Below, piece by piece: positions 45,095 to 55,752 of a stretch of 64,000 bases of DNA. Position 1 is the stretch's first letter. The number at the start of each line of letters is the position of its first letter. A program made the position numbers and the translations under genes. The notes below the pieces were generated by a model. The model worked only from the letters and a program-made list of their open reading frames with translations. It ran no database searches and was not told the origin of the DNA. This DNA comes from Pedobacter sp. (lineage in GTDB: Bacteria; Bacteroidota; Bacteroidia; Sphingobacteriales; Sphingobacteriaceae): the NCBI RefSeq assembly GCF_031119335.1, contig NZ_JAVHXT010000004.1:108774-172773 (forward strand). The letters are read 5' to 3'.

Positions 45095-47194
45095 ATGCTT
45101 AATGCCATCAAACACTCAAAGAAGTATGTGCTGTGCTGCGTACTATTGTGGTGTATAAGTTTTTTGGCTGTTGCCCAAACTTCACGCATAGATGATTTAT
45201 TAGGGCAACTCAAATCAACAGATCCTGATACTGTTCAAATTAAGGTTTTAAAGAAGCTATCTGCCGCATACACTTCAGTAGATCCAATAAAGAAATTTCA
45301 CTACGCTAAACAGTATCTTCAGCTAGCAGAAAAAAACAACATAGATTCTAATGTTGCCGATGCCTATATAGACATGGGAATGGCCTATGCCGTTAGAAGT
45401 ATCTTAGACACCGGACTATACTATTTCAAAATAGGGAATGAAAAAGCACGAGCTGCAAATTATCTTTTTGGAGTTGGCAGAAGCTTAGTTAATATGGGTT
45501 TTGTTAATGATAGGCTAGACAAAAAACAAGAATCGGTAAAGAACTACGAAGAATCGCTCAAGATATTTAGAAAACTTAACAACAAGCGTGGTATCAATCA
45601 GTGCATTATGAACTTGGGCTCCCTTTATTTCGATTTAGGCGAATATAAAACTGCTGATATTTACTTTAGGCAGGTTTATGAAAATGTGAAGGAAACACCT
45701 AATGATCAGGCCGGACTTGCTACTGCACTTTTTTCTCTAGGTGGCTCAAATAGAAAGATCGGCGACCAGAAATTAGCTTTAAGTTACTACCAAAAGAGTT
45801 TGGCAATTAGAGAAAAGCTAGAAGATTTAAACGGAATTGCGCTAAGTAACTGGGGCATAGGACTAGTTCACAATAACCTAAAGGAATACAAAAAAGCACT
45901 GCCCTATCTCAAAATAGCCCTCGAAAACAACCGAAAGATCAAGAATGTATATCAGGAAGCTATCGTTTTAATGTCGATGTCTTATTCTTATCTACATCTT
46001 AATGATTACAAAAAGGCTGAGGAAAGTGCTAATATGGCATTAGCAAAAGCTAATCAAGCTAATTCTAAAACCTTAGTGGTACAGGCTTTAGAATATTTGG
46101 TAAAGGTAGAAAAGGCACAAAGCAAATTTGAGGAAGCCTTGCAACATCAAACCGACTATATGGCTATAAATGATAGCCTAAACACCACCAAAATAAAAAA
46201 AGAGGTCATATTAGATGATTTAAAACGGGTAAATACCGACAATAAAAACCTAGAGAAACATAACCAAAAAATTGCTGCGAAAAATAATGATTACATAATT
46301 ACCATAAGTATCTTCTCTATTTTATTGGTTGTAGTTGCCATACTTTTAGCACTTTACTACAAAAGAAATGCTGAGAAAAAAGCTGCAAACGAGTTATTGC
46401 TAACACAATCAAAAGAAATTGCAGAAGTAAACGAAGAACTAAGCGCTTTGAACGAAGAGCTAAAAACACAAATGGAAATTGTGTTTGCACAAAATTTAGA
46501 GCTCGAAAAACTTAATCAGGTCAAAAACAAGTTCTTTTCTATTGTGTCTCACGATTTAAGGGGGCCGATTAACAACTTGAGAATGCTTTTCGAGATGTAT
46601 AGACAGGGTAACTTAAATGAGCAGGAACTAACAGCGCTATTCTCCAGACTAGAAGACACCACCTACACCACAGCTTCTTTTTTAGATAATTTATTGGAAT
46701 GGTCTAAGAGCCAATTAGGAGGCATAGTTGTAAACCCTGTGGCTGTGAACCTGCAACAAGTAGTAGCGCATAATGTTAAATTAATCGATTCGCAGATTAA
46801 ATTAAAATCTATCGAAATAGAGAACAAAATCAATGAAGATATAGCAGTTTTTGCAGATCTGAATATGGTACACGTAGTAATTAGAAATCTACTTTCTAAT
46901 GCCGTTAAATTTTGCCAAGCTGGCGACAGCATCACTTTCGGTGCCCGAAAAGAAGGTGAAAGCATTATCTGCATTGTTAAAGATACAGGTGCAGGAATTA
47001 GTGATGTAGACAAGGAAAACCTCTTCAATTTAACCCACAAGCCAAACACAGGCACATCTGGCGAAAAAGGGTTTCACATTGGCTTAATTTTGTGCAAGGA
47101 TATGATTACACAAAACAAGGGAGAATTGCAAGTAGAAAGTGAATTGGGATTAGGAACTACGTTTTATATCACTTTACCCATCTACAAAAGTTAG
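45095..47194 (+). CDS. TPR-containing sensor histidine kinase
   Basis: The 699-residue protein has a signal-like N-terminus (ending AVAQ), several TPR motifs (about 40-330) that would be periplasmic, a membrane helix (about 400-422) and a coiled coil. HisKA (FFSIVSHDLRGPINNLRML, His486) and HATPase (about 585-695; NLLSNAVKFCQAG, DTGAGISD, GFHIGLILCKDMI) follow. No response regulator is adjacent, so the partner is elsewhere. Confidence 0.9.
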   Translation: MLNAIKHSKKYVLCCVLLWCISFLAVAQTSRIDDLLGQLKSTDPDTVQIKVLKKLSAAYTSVDPIKKFHYAKQYLQLAEKNNIDSNVADAYIDMGMAYAVRSILDTGLYYFKIGNEKARAANYLFGVGRSLVNMGFVNDRLDKKQESVKNYEESLKIFRKLNNKRGINQCIMNLGSLYFDLGEYKTADIYFRQVYENVKETPNDQAGLATALFSLGGSNRKIGDQKLALSYYQKSLAIREKLEDLNGIALSNWGIGLVHNNLKEYKKALPYLKIALENNRKIKNVYQEAIVLMSMSYSYLHLNDYKKAEESANMALAKANQANSKTLVVQALEYLVKVEKAQSKFEEALQHQTDYMAINDSLNTTKIKKEVILDDLKRVNTDNKNLEKHNQKIAAKNNDYIITISIFSILLVVVAILLALYYKRNAEKKAANELLLTQSKEIAEVNEELSALNEELKTQMEIVFAQNLELEKLNQVKNKFFSIVSHDLRGPINNLRMLFEMYRQGNLNEQELTALFSRLEDTTYTTASFLDNLLEWSKSQLGGIVVNPVAVNLQQVVAHNVKLIDSQIKLKSIEIENKINEDIAVFADLNMVHVVIRNLLSNAVKFCQAGDSITFGARKEGESIICIVKDTGAGISDVDKENLFNLTHKPNTGTSGEKGFHIGLILCKDMITQNKGELQVESELGLGTTFYITLPIYKS

Positions 47195-47338
47195 CAGTTT
47201 ATTAAAGCAACCTCAACCAAACGTTCCAAGTAAATAATATTCCCTAGTGGAATAATCGTTTCTAAATATCAAATCCTTCGTTTTAAATAGATATTTTAGG
47301 CTAAACTTAATTGAATTTCTCTCCTATTAAGCATAGCA

Positions 47339-48643
47339 ATGAAATACAACCCAACCTTCTTATTGTTCTTTCTATTCGTTTTTGGATGCTCTAACGCACC
47401 TACCGATGAAGAACTTTTAGCATTGGACAAAGAAAAACTTACCGAACATTTAGATTACGATAAAATCACATTCTACAAGTTTGCTAAAATTGCGGTAAGG
47501 TCATCGGCAGTGCAAGACACAACCAAACCAGAATATCAGAAGTTCAGCAAACATTTGAACAGGGTGCTAAACTCGTTAGACAAAGTAGATGCAGATAGCG
47601 GCAGAAGCATTTCGCCAGTAGATGCACTACTACTGTACAAAGATTACCGTGCTGTTAAAGGCTTTGTAAAGGAAACCGAAGAAGATATTTTCCCTACTTT
47701 GATGGAAGGAATAAATCGCATTTACGGAGACCAAGCTAAACCAATTCCGTTACTGAAAGGCAACGAAAAAACGGAAGTACAAAACATAGAACATGCCGTT
47801 TTAAGTATGATTGTTTTAGCAACTAGAGATTTGGGGCAGCCTTTTGCACTTTACGAATGTTCTAAAACTCAGCCCGAGCTTTTGCCCGACCACGAAACCA
47901 AAACCTTGCTAGAGTTTGTGCGTGGTTTTCTGTTTTTCAGCAATAATTTGTTTTACCTATCGGAAGATGGTTTGACCAGAAACATTAAATGGCTCGATAA
48001 AAACGAAAATGTACCGCTTCCTTACACCAAAGCATTTTTTGGTTGGAGAAATTTGAGCGACAGTCAGACGCGTACTGCTTTTCACAGTTTAAATTATTTG
48101 TTCAGAGGTTTCGATAGGTTAAGAATGGAAAGAGAAATTGATGAGGAAAGAGGCTTGGATGATTTTGAAAAGTTTCTGGAAGACACTAAAAAACTTGGTT
48201 TAGAAACTGAACTTACTTTAGCCGTTGAAAGTTATTTGTACCTAAAACGAGAAGACAAGGAAAAAGCAACCGCAGCACTTCGTAAATTAAAACAAAGTCC
48301 GCTGCTTTCTAATAGTGAAAAGGAAGCGATAGAAAAAACTATTGTTTATGTAAATGACCGTGAAGCTGGAAAAGCGCTAAATGGAGTTTATGATAAGGTT
48401 TTCTTAAGTAAAATCGCAACCAAATACATGATTTCTATATTGGCTAAAATTGATTGGGAAAAGGTGCTAAAAGCTAATAATGTGCCTCATACCGAAGAAA
48501 TTTTCGCAACTGTACGTAAGGTCCAAACGATTTCTAATTCGGTTAGTGCTTATAGCAATGAGAAAACGATTGACAAGGGAAAAACTGAGTTGAAGAAGAA
48601 AGGGAGTGAGTTATTAGATGGAGCGAAGAATTTGTTGAAGTAA
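47339..48643 (+). CDS. Uncharacterised large lipoprotein
   Basis: The 434-residue protein has a signal sequence with lipobox FVFGC (Cys17), then an all-helical-looking, charged sequence. I recognise no domain or catalytic motif. Features include LDKEKLTEHLDYDKITFYKFAKIAVRSSA near the start and a Lys/Glu-rich C-terminus (KGKTELKKKGSELLDGAKNLLK). It lies alone between the TPR kinase and a repeat-rich gap. Confidence 0.8.
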   Translation: MKYNPTFLLFFLFVFGCSNAPTDEELLALDKEKLTEHLDYDKITFYKFAKIAVRSSAVQDTTKPEYQKFSKHLNRVLNSLDKVDADSGRSISPVDALLLYKDYRAVKGFVKETEEDIFPTLMEGINRIYGDQAKPIPLLKGNEKTEVQNIEHAVLSMIVLATRDLGQPFALYECSKTQPELLPDHETKTLLEFVRGFLFFSNNLFYLSEDGLTRNIKWLDKNENVPLPYTKAFFGWRNLSDSQTRTAFHSLNYLFRGFDRLRMEREIDEERGLDDFEKFLEDTKKLGLETELTLAVESYLYLKREDKEKATAALRKLKQSPLLSNSEKEAIEKTIVYVNDREAGKALNGVYDKVFLSKIATKYMISILAKIDWEKVLKANNVPHTEEIFATVRKVQTISNSVSAYSNEKTIDKGKTELKKKGSELLDGAKNLLK

Positions 48644-49379
48644 CATTAGTTCGACGTTTGATTGGATCCCTGCCCCGTCATTTCGACCGCAGCGAAGCGA
48701 GTGGTGAATTGAAAATCAACGAAGTTAAATCTTTGAATTGCTAATTCGAGATAGTTTACGGAATTTACCTAGTCTAAAGTCGGGTGTCACCCGACTTTGT
48801 ATTTCGTTTTTATTCTTTTATACTTTTGAGGCATCAAAAGTATGCAAAAATGCTTGTCAATCCAGCTAGGAACCTACACGCAAGCTCTCGCACATCAAAA
48901 AAACAGCGGCACTTCGTTTTGCTCGTTGCTACTTATTGAAAGTTTCTGCAAACCTCATCACAAAACCACTGCGTTTTAGGTTTGTTACTACTAAACCATC
49001 TGTTCTGCAGCTGTTTTTTTGATTTCCCGGTTCTTGGGATTGACGGCGTGCTTCGGTAAAGTCTGGACGTTATTTAAGCTACATGCCCTGCAACTGTCTA
49101 GGCGTTACTTGCACAGACCTTGCGTTCTAAACCTTATTGAAGCGAAAATACTTTTTGCTGGTGTCATCCTTGTCGAAAGGTTATTAATTAGTCTTCGACA
49201 AGCTCAGACTGACAAGTGTAAATGGCAGCTCCAGCAAAAAGATTGTAGCGTAAAGAAGGACTAACATTAACCGCAGCCAATGACCCTTCTTTTCAAATCC
49301 AAACAACCAGCCAAACAACCCACCCAAAACATTACAACTTTCAAACATTTCAACGTTACAACATTTCAGCAAGATTGCT
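48644..49379. other. Repeat-rich intergenic region before lipA
   Basis: No gene is supported. It contains a GTCATTTCGACCGCAGCGAA repeat (48677 on), the perfect hairpin AAAGTCGGGTG-T-CACCCGACTTT (48776-48798), the palindrome ACTTTTGA-GGCA-TCAAAAGT (48822-48841) and the hairpin element at 49129-49262. A low-complexity stretch rich in CAAAC and ACATTT runs to 49373. An 81-codon frame at 49019-49264 overlies the hairpin element and looks accidental. Confidence 0.7.
49129..49262. repeat. Dispersed hairpin element, copy 4
   Basis: Arms AAACCTTATTGAAGCGAAAA then TACTTTTTGCTGG, and CCAGCAAAAAG then ATTGTAGCGTAAAGAAGGACT. CTTTTTGCTGG/CCAGCAAAAAG pair perfectly. The interior carries GTCATCCTTGTCGAAAG ... 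CTTCGACAAG, a variant of the nested palindrome in copy 3. Confidence 0.7.
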
Positions 49380-49387
49380 TAACTTTG
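49380..49387 (+). promoter_or_regulatory. -7 box of lipA, 4 nt from the ATG
   Basis: TAACTTTG followed by TACT and the ATG at 49392; suggests a leaderless mRNA. Confidence 0.5.
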
Positions 49388-49391
49388 TACT

Positions 49392-50285
49392 ATGATTGAA
49401 CTTCCAGTTGTTGCCCCCGTTACCGAAAAAGCTCGTAAACCCGATTGGCTTAGGGTTAAATTACCTGTGGGTAAGGAATATGCGCAAGTGCGAAGTTTGG
49501 TTGACGAACACAAGCTGCATACCATTTGCGAAAGCGGAAATTGTCCGAATATGGGCGAGTGCTGGGGTGCTGGCACGGCAACTTTCATGATTTTGGGCAA
49601 CATTTGTACCCGTTCTTGCTCTTTCTGTGCGGTTGCAACGGGTCGCCCTTTGGCGGTTGATACCGACGAACCTAACCGTGTAGCCAATTCGGTAAAGTTG
49701 ATGGGCGTTAAACACTGCGTAATTACATCGGTAGACCGCGATGATTTGAAAGATGGTGGTTCTATCATTTGGGCAGAAACCCTACAAGCAATTAGAAGAG
49801 AAAGTCCAATTACTACTTTAGAAACTTTAATCCCTGATTTTAAAGGTCAGTGGGATAATTTATACCGTGTTTTAGAGGAAAGACCAGAAGTGGTTTCGCA
49901 CAACATGGAAACTGTGCGTCGTTTAACTCGCCAAGTGCGTATCCAAGCTAAGTACGACAGAAGTTTGGAGTGCTTAAAACGTATTTCGGAATTTGGTTTG
50001 CGTACCAAAACTGGTATTATGCTAGGTCTAGGCGAAACCGAGGAAGATGTTTTTGAAGCAATGGATGACTTGGTGGCTAACGGCGTTCACATTTTAACTT
50101 TGGGTCAGTATTTGCAACCAACAAAAGCGCACCACCCGGTGGTAGATTGGATCCATCCAGACCAATTTGCGAAATACAAAGAGGTTGGCGAAGCTAAAGG
50201 CTTAAAATACGTAGAAAGCGGCCCGTTGGTGCGTTCTTCTTATCATGCAGAAAAGCATTTGTTTGATATCGAAGGAATTGCTTAA
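49392..50285 (+). CDS. lipA: Lipoyl synthase
   Basis: Radical-SAM enzyme that inserts two sulfur atoms into octanoyl-protein to make lipoyl cofactors for the 2-oxoacid dehydrogenases. The 297-residue protein has [12 protein letters not shown] (auxiliary Fe-S cluster; third Cys of the motif) and CTRSCSFC (radical-SAM cluster), plus [35 protein letters not shown] and [11 protein letters not shown]. Length is standard. Cytoplasmic. Confidence 0.97.
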   Translation: MIELPVVAPVTEKARKPDWLRVKLPVGKEYAQVRSLVDEHKLHTICESGNCPNMGECWGAGTATFMILGNICTRSCSFCAVATGRPLAVDTDEPNRVANSVKLMGVKHCVITSVDRDDLKDGGSIIWAETLQAIRRESPITTLETLIPDFKGQWDNLYRVLEERPEVVSHNMETVRRLTRQVRIQAKYDRSLECLKRISEFGLRTKTGIMLGLGETEEDVFEAMDDLVANGVHILTLGQYLQPTKAHHPVVDWIHPDQFAKYKEVGEAKGLKYVESGPLVRSSYHAEKHLFDIEGIA

Positions 50286-50645
50286 ACGTTATAAGTTTTA
50301 AGTAATAGGTTTTACGTCTTCTTGCATAGCATTTAAATTGCAAGCTATTTTTAGAAAAGCAATCTCAATATTTCATCGGTCCCGAAAGTCCTTCCATTCG
50401 CTATAGTCCCGAGAAAATCGGGAGCTGCCGCTACTGTAAGGTTTAGTTTATAAAAGCCTTTGCAAGAAACTCAAGTTTTCCTGCTAACGTTTAAAACCAC
50501 GTCTTTGTGTTCTTCGTGACTTTGTGGTTAGCGCAAAAAAGCAAACAAACTCTCTAAACTTTGGCAAATACAAAATGCGGCTAAAGCCGATAACAATACA
50601 CTTTAATTCCGTTGGCCAACAACCAAACGGCAATGAAACAAAGTA

Positions 50646-50680
50646 ATAAAAAACACCCCTAACGTTTCCGTTAGGGGTGT
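50646..50680 (-). terminator. Strong hairpin terminator, minus strand
   Basis: ACACCCCTAACG / CGTTAGGGGTGT, a perfect 12-bp stem with loop TTTC. The A run at 50648-50653 becomes a T run on the minus strand, so it ends transcription of the pectate lyase gene. Confidence 0.75.
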
Positions 50681-50724
50681 CAATTGTTAATTTAGGAGGG
50701 CTTGGAATGCTAATTTTCTAATCC

Positions 50725-50829
50725 CGTCATTGCGAAGCACAGCTTGTCCCGACCATTCGGGAAAGCAATCCTACAACTTTCGCTGGTTAAAACTATTGCT
50801 TTAAGATTGCTTCGTGCCTCGCAATGACG
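50725..50829. repeat. CGTCATTGCGA inverted-repeat element
   Basis: Left arm CGTCATTGCGAAGCAC, right arm GTGCCTCGCAATGACG, with inner CATTCGGGAAAGCAATC/GATTGCTTCG parts. It lies in the 50286-50887 gap, which also holds a CCCGAGAAAATCGGG hairpin near 50410, an AACCACGTCTTTGTGTTCTT-type repeat near 50500, and GGGTGTCCTCACCC near 50860. Confidence 0.7.
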
Positions 50830-50887
50830 ATATGAACTTAACTTTGCGTTATAGACGGGTGTCCTCACCCGCCTAACTTTAAAACCA

Positions 50888-53800
50888 TTATTTCTTAATC
50901 ACCTTAAGCGTTTGTTTTTTACCTTCGCTAGTTAGCGTAACGATATACATTCCTGTAGAAAGCGAACTTAAATTAACTTTTGTACTGCTTTCACCTTTCT
51001 TAGCTTTTACAAGCAATTGTCTTTTGCCTTGCACATCAGAAACTGAAATTTCAGCATCAGCTGCTAACACTGCGTGTTTAACAGTTACCAAACCATCCGT
51101 AGGATTTGGATAGGCTTCAAAAGAAGCAGCTAATTCAGCAATAGTTACAATTTTCACATCGCTTGTAGTATACTGACCATCTTTATCGTACTGTTTAAGT
51201 TGATAGTAAGATTTACCCGCTACAGGCGATTGGTCTACAAAGCTATAATCGTGTACACCAGCTGTATTTTTAGAAAGCTGAGTATTTACAACCTCAAAAA
51301 CAGTATTGTCAGTTCTTCTCAAAACTTCGAACTTTCCTGTATTTACTTCGTTGGTGGTTTTCCAAGTTACCGCAACTGTTGGGTTGGTTGCAGTACCAGA
51401 TTTCTTTGCATCAAAAGCCAATAAATCTAAAGGTAAAGCCTCTGGAAACCAATCTATTTTATCGGCACCGGCATAAATTGGCACCAACACTCTAACTACA
51501 GAAGCTGGTAAAGCAGTGTAACTGTAATATGTAGACGGGTTAAAAACATTCTCCGCATTTAGTTCATCAAACTTAACCGATCTGCCACCTGGGTTTAACA
51601 TTGCTGGGTTAATTTGCGATGTAATTACAGGAAGACCGCTATCATCGTATTCATTACCCACCTGTTTTAGTCCAAATGCTGGTTTATTTCCAGTTTTTGA
51701 AGTGATACCGTTATCGGTATTATTTCCAAAAACCGCTCTAAAATCTGCCACGGTTCTATCGGCATACATTGGCCATCTGGTGTTTAAATAGAAGTTGTTT
51801 TCGGCAAATACATTGGCTCCAATTGCAGCAGCAATACCATATAGCTTAATTTCTTCACTTAAACAATTTAACACGTGTACTTCTCCAAATCTTACCCTTG
51901 GGTTTCTAGAATTTGTATTTTTAAAATGGTTAGCATAATGTGTCACCTTTAAACGACCTACATCTTTACTTGCATTACCATCAGAGTGCCCAATCAAACC
52001 TGTTTTCCAGCTATTGCGATAAATTGTCCAAGAGATGGTGATATAACTTGCACCATCTTTCACATCAATACCACCATCTGGATGCTCAGAGTCTGTTGGC
52101 ATAGTTGTAGGATGCCCCACTGTACAGTGGTCTACCCAAATATGATGCGTTTCTAAGTTGCCGATATTTATACCGTCATCGTAGTAATCTTGGAAGGTGA
52201 TATTTCTGATTATGATATTGTGGCTTCTTTTAATGTTGATACCAAATTTAAGCACTACATTTTTACGACCAATAATAGTTAAATTAGCTTGTTCCTGAAT
52301 ATCTAACATATGGTTGCCCCATACGCTAAAACCGTTGCTACCTACAGCAGGGTATACTCCTGGCTCCAAAACAATAGTCAGCGGGCTTGCATCCATATAT
52401 TTATACCTAATTCTGTTGTAAAGAATTTCGCATAACTTATTAAACTCAGAAGGACCGTTGATATAGACCACTTTTTTAGGCAAACCTGTTACGGCATCGC
52501 CACCTGTAGTTGGGCCAGTAAAACCATCTGCAGTTACGGATGCAAAACCTACAGGCTGTTTAAAATCGATATTTAAATTATCGGTAAAAGTTGCAGTTAC
52601 ATTTTTGTTTCCGTTAACGGTAATAGTTTGTGTTGCATTTGCACCTGTTAAATCTCCAGACCAACCTTGAAAAGTTGAGCCTAATACAGAACCTGCGGTT
52701 ACCGTTACCACAGTTCCATCGGCATACTCGCCACCTGCTGGATTTAAAGTTATGCTACCAATACCTACCGTGTTTACGTTTAGTTTGTAGGTACTAATTA
52801 CTCTGAAATTAGCGGTAACACTTTTGTTCCCGTCCATAGTTAAGGTTTGTGGGTTAGTGGTTCCCATTAAATCTCCTGTCCAGTTATCTAATTTCAAAGC
52901 AGGTTTTTCTTCTGCCAAAAGTGTTACAACCTCTCCAGAGAAATAGTTATTGTTAGCTCTTACCGGACTTAACGAAACAGTACCACTATTAGTTGAATTA
53001 ACTGTTAATGCATAAGTAGCACATTGAGCACCTGATAAATCCAATTTATCTAAATTTGGGCCATCGGTAGTTTCCCACGTAAGTTTGATATTGTTTACGC
53101 CTGCAACTAAATTGACCGATACAATAGCCTCAGCCCAGTCAGTAAACAAAGCTGTACGCGGGAAATCAACATTTTGAATAAAAACATCATTTACATATAA
53201 AGCTGCCGAGCGATTTTCATCTTTTGCAAAAGAGTATCTAAATTTGGCGGTTTGCACCCCAGCTGTTTGATTACATACCGTAAAATTGATATGGTTTTCG
53301 CCTGTGGCTAAAAAATCTACAAAGCCTGTTCCTGTAAAGCCTGCGTGTTGCGCATCTACCTTGCCAGTAAAATCAGCACTTTCTGCTTGGTAGGCGGTAA
53401 ACGTTAAGTTAGGATCTACTATAGCTACGGTAACTGTCCACTGTTTAGTAGTACCATCTTGTGCAGTAACCACATAATTAACAGGACTAGCAAAATTTTG
53501 TGCAGTTGAAACTCCAGGGTTTACACTTGCAGAGTTAGAAAGTGTAAATGTAACTGGCACTAAAGAAGCTAAACTTTCGCCAAGAGGCATGGTTACCAAA
53601 ATTTGCCCAGTATTGCTGTTGATAGAGGCATTGCCCATTTGAAGGTTAGAAAGTTTAAACGCAGTAATTTCTTTTTCGGATGATTGTACAAAAGTGGTGG
53701 TTACTGTCCACGATTTGGTTGTAGTACCATCTTGTGCGGTAACAGTGTAATTAACCGGACTGTTAAAGTTTTGTGATGCAGTAGCTAATGGACTAACAGT

Positions 53801-54469
53801 AGCACCGCTAGAAAGATTAAATGTACTTGGTGCGACATTGCTAACATCTGTTCCCGTAGCCACGTTTAAGGCAATGGTTCCCGCAGCATAGCTAATTACT
53901 TCATTGCCCACTTGACCTAGCAATTTAAAAGCAGTTACATCTACATCAGTACTAATTACAGGTGTAGTGCTACCCTCTACAAACAAGTCGTGTATCTGTG
54001 TATTTCCAGAAATAGCAGTTAGGCGAATTTTAATGGGACCGTTGTTTTTTAGCGCACTATATGCCACCTGACTAGTCAAATCGAACGCTTCTGGACCGGT
54101 TACGCTTAGTAAAGTACTAATGTTTTGAAATGAACCGCCACCATCTGTACTATAGCTCACCGATACAGTTCTGGTAGATGATGCGGTGCTTTTCATATTT
54201 ACCTTAAAAACGCTGCAACTTGGCAAATTAACCTCTAAATATTGTGCAGATGAACCGCCGTTGATCTGTACCATTCCCTTAGAACAAACCCCATCAGCCG
54301 CTTTTGTTGGCGAAAGAGCTCCATTAGACACAAGACCACTCGGCAATGCGGCTAACTGAAAGTCGTAAGTGTATTTTCCTTGACTATCGAATGTTACCTG
54401 CGCCTGGGCTATGTTTTGCAAGCCAAAAAGCAAGCATACTATCAATAATAATTGTTTAATTTTCTTCAT
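50888..54469 (-). CDS. T9SS-secreted multidomain pectate lyase (PL1-type)
   Basis: Secreted cleavage of pectate by beta-elimination. After a signal peptide (ending AQAQ), the 1193-residue protein contains a jelly-roll-like region (25-170) and two Ig-like repeats (about 175-260 and 265-350; both with VTAQDGTTK). Next come a CBM6/35-like domain (about 358-485), two repeats of VTANF/VTATF type (about 490-640) and a PL1 beta-helix (about 645-960). The beta-helix has IWVDHCT, GGIDVKDGASYITISW and SRNPRVRFGEV (catalytic Arg in RxPxxR). It ends in a T9SS type A sorting domain (GLVTVKH ... GMYIVTL ... LKVIKK). ATG at 54469 is chosen over 54490 because it starts the signal peptide. Confidence 0.88.
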   Translation of the reverse strand: MKKIKQLLLIVCLLFGLQNIAQAQVTFDSQGKYTYDFQLAALPSGLVSNGALSPTKAADGVCSKGMVQINGGSSAQYLEVNLPSCSVFKVNMKSTASSTRTVSVSYSTDGGGSFQNISTLLSVTGPEAFDLTSQVAYSALKNNGPIKIRLTAISGNTQIHDLFVEGSTTPVISTDVDVTAFKLLGQVGNEVISYAAGTIALNVATGTDVSNVAPSTFNLSSGATVSPLATASQNFNSPVNYTVTAQDGTTTKSWTVTTTFVQSSEKEITAFKLSNLQMGNASINSNTGQILVTMPLGESLASLVPVTFTLSNSASVNPGVSTAQNFASPVNYVVTAQDGTTKQWTVTVAIVDPNLTFTAYQAESADFTGKVDAQHAGFTGTGFVDFLATGENHINFTVCNQTAGVQTAKFRYSFAKDENRSAALYVNDVFIQNVDFPRTALFTDWAEAIVSVNLVAGVNNIKLTWETTDGPNLDKLDLSGAQCATYALTVNSTNSGTVSLSPVRANNNYFSGEVVTLLAEEKPALKLDNWTGDLMGTTNPQTLTMDGNKSVTANFRVISTYKLNVNTVGIGSITLNPAGGEYADGTVVTVTAGSVLGSTFQGWSGDLTGANATQTITVNGNKNVTATFTDNLNIDFKQPVGFASVTADGFTGPTTGGDAVTGLPKKVVYINGPSEFNKLCEILYNRIRYKYMDASPLTIVLEPGVYPAVGSNGFSVWGNHMLDIQEQANLTIIGRKNVVLKFGINIKRSHNIIIRNITFQDYYDDGINIGNLETHHIWVDHCTVGHPTTMPTDSEHPDGGIDVKDGASYITISWTIYRNSWKTGLIGHSDGNASKDVGRLKVTHYANHFKNTNSRNPRVRFGEVHVLNCLSEEIKLYGIAAAIGANVFAENNFYLNTRWPMYADRTVADFRAVFGNNTDNGITSKTGNKPAFGLKQVGNEYDDSGLPVITSQINPAMLNPGGRSVKFDELNAENVFNPSTYYSYTALPASVVRVLVPIYAGADKIDWFPEALPLDLLAFDAKKSGTATNPTVAVTWKTTNEVNTGKFEVLRRTDNTVFEVVNTQLSKNTAGVHDYSFVDQSPVAGKSYYQLKQYDKDGQYTTSDVKIVTIAELAASFEAYPNPTDGLVTVKHAVLAADAEISVSDVQGKRQLLVKAKKGESSTKVNLSSLSTGMYIVTLTSEGKKQTLKVIKK

Positions 54470-54543
54470 ATCCTTAAATTCCTTAGGCAAAGTACTCCCA
54501 TACCACCCAGAAAAAGGCAGTCGGGATTATTTAAAACTTGTTT

Positions 54544-55611
54544 TTACTTTTTAATAAATTTCTGAGACTGTGGTTTTCCGTTCACATCATGCACTAATAA
54601 ATAAGTACCCGATGCTAGCGATGCCACATTGATAGTAGTAGATGAACTGCCTACAGCACTAGTAGTTTTGATATGGGTTTTACCATCTAGTCCAATCACT
54701 TTCAACAAGGCCGATTGCTTTAAATAATCGTGATTAACCACCAATTCCTTACTTACCGGATTTGGATATATGCTCAATGCAATGCCTTCAATTTTCACGT
54801 TAGCGATATCGCTATAAGTAAACTCCCCATCTCTGTCGCGTTGTTTCAAACGATAGTAAGAATTTCCAGATGCAGGTTTCACATCTGTAAACGAATAACT
54901 GTGCGTACCTGCCACATTTTTACTTAACACGGTACCAACAGTAGTAAATTCGGTATCATCAGTTCTTCTTTCTACCAAAAAATCTTGGGTATTTACTTCG
55001 TTAGCTGTTTTCCAGCTTAGGTTAACTGATTTTCCAAAAGCATCTGGTTTTGCCGAGAAAGAAAGGAGGTCTAGCGGAAGAGTTAAGTAGTCTGTCGGTA
55101 AGGTATATGCTGTAAAACCCGCAGCGATGTAATAGAATCTCGCGGTGCTAGAAGTACGCTTAATCTGTACATATTTTGCACCTCCATCTGGTATTGTAAA
55201 CTCTGCAAGTACTCCAGGAGCAGACGCTCCAACAGACATAGCGTGGGTTAATGTACCTACAATATTACTTGCATCGGCACCATAAGAAAGAGTTAATCCA
55301 GATAAACTTGAATTACCTGTACCTCTATATTGCACAGAAACCTTAACAATGTTTTGTGTATTAGTTGATGTAAGGGTAAGGTGCCTAGTAGAATTGTTTA
55401 AAGTGTAGTAAAAGTATCCGGAACTACCATCTGCTACAATTCCTGTAGTTTCGTAATCCAGCTTTATATTATTTTCTGTACTAGTACCGGTAGTTACCTC
55501 AGTAGAGCTTGCTGTTGCAGGACCTGTAGCTTTATAAGTTAATTCTTGCGCTTTAGAACTTAAAGAAAAGAGCATACAAAGGCATGCGAAAAAAAGTACA
55601 CGTTTTTTCAT
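54544..55611 (-). CDS. T9SS-secreted protein with sorting domain
   Basis: The 355-residue protein has a signal peptide (ending SSKAQ) and a beta-rich N-terminal domain (about 25-180; similar in style to the first region of the neighbouring pectate lyase). A fibronectin-like linker (PLDLLSFSAK ... SWKTANEVNTQDFLVERRTDD) and a type A sorting domain (LSIYPNPVSKELVV ... GTYLLV) follow. The last 170 residues are clearly paralogous to the pectate lyase's C-terminus. The two genes lie 74 nt apart on the same strand and probably form an operon. The specific activity is unknown. Confidence 0.85.
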   Translation of the reverse strand: MKKRVLFFACLCMLFSLSSKAQELTYKATGPATASSTEVTTGTSTENNIKLDYETTGIVADGSSGYFYYTLNNSTRHLTLTSTNTQNIVKVSVQYRGTGNSSLSGLTLSYGADASNIVGTLTHAMSVGASAPGVLAEFTIPDGGAKYVQIKRTSSTARFYYIAAGFTAYTLPTDYLTLPLDLLSFSAKPDAFGKSVNLSWKTANEVNTQDFLVERRTDDTEFTTVGTVLSKNVAGTHSYSFTDVKPASGNSYYRLKQRDRDGEFTYSDIANVKIEGIALSIYPNPVSKELVVNHDYLKQSALLKVIGLDGKTHIKTTSAVGSSSTTINVASLASGTYLLVHDVNGKPQSQKFIKK

Positions 55612-55752
55612 ATCAATTAGGTTTATAAATTTGGTTAAACAGACTTAAAGACGTATTAATTTACCTCGCATGCAAAAGGCTAGAAAACACTACTTTATTT
55701 AAAATCTATTACAGATTTAAGCATTAGTTTTTGGTAATGAAAGAGAAAACTG

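Noticed and set aside
49019..49264. 81-codon reading frame before lipA
   Set aside because: About half of it lies on the repeat at 49129-49262; the protein has no family resemblance.
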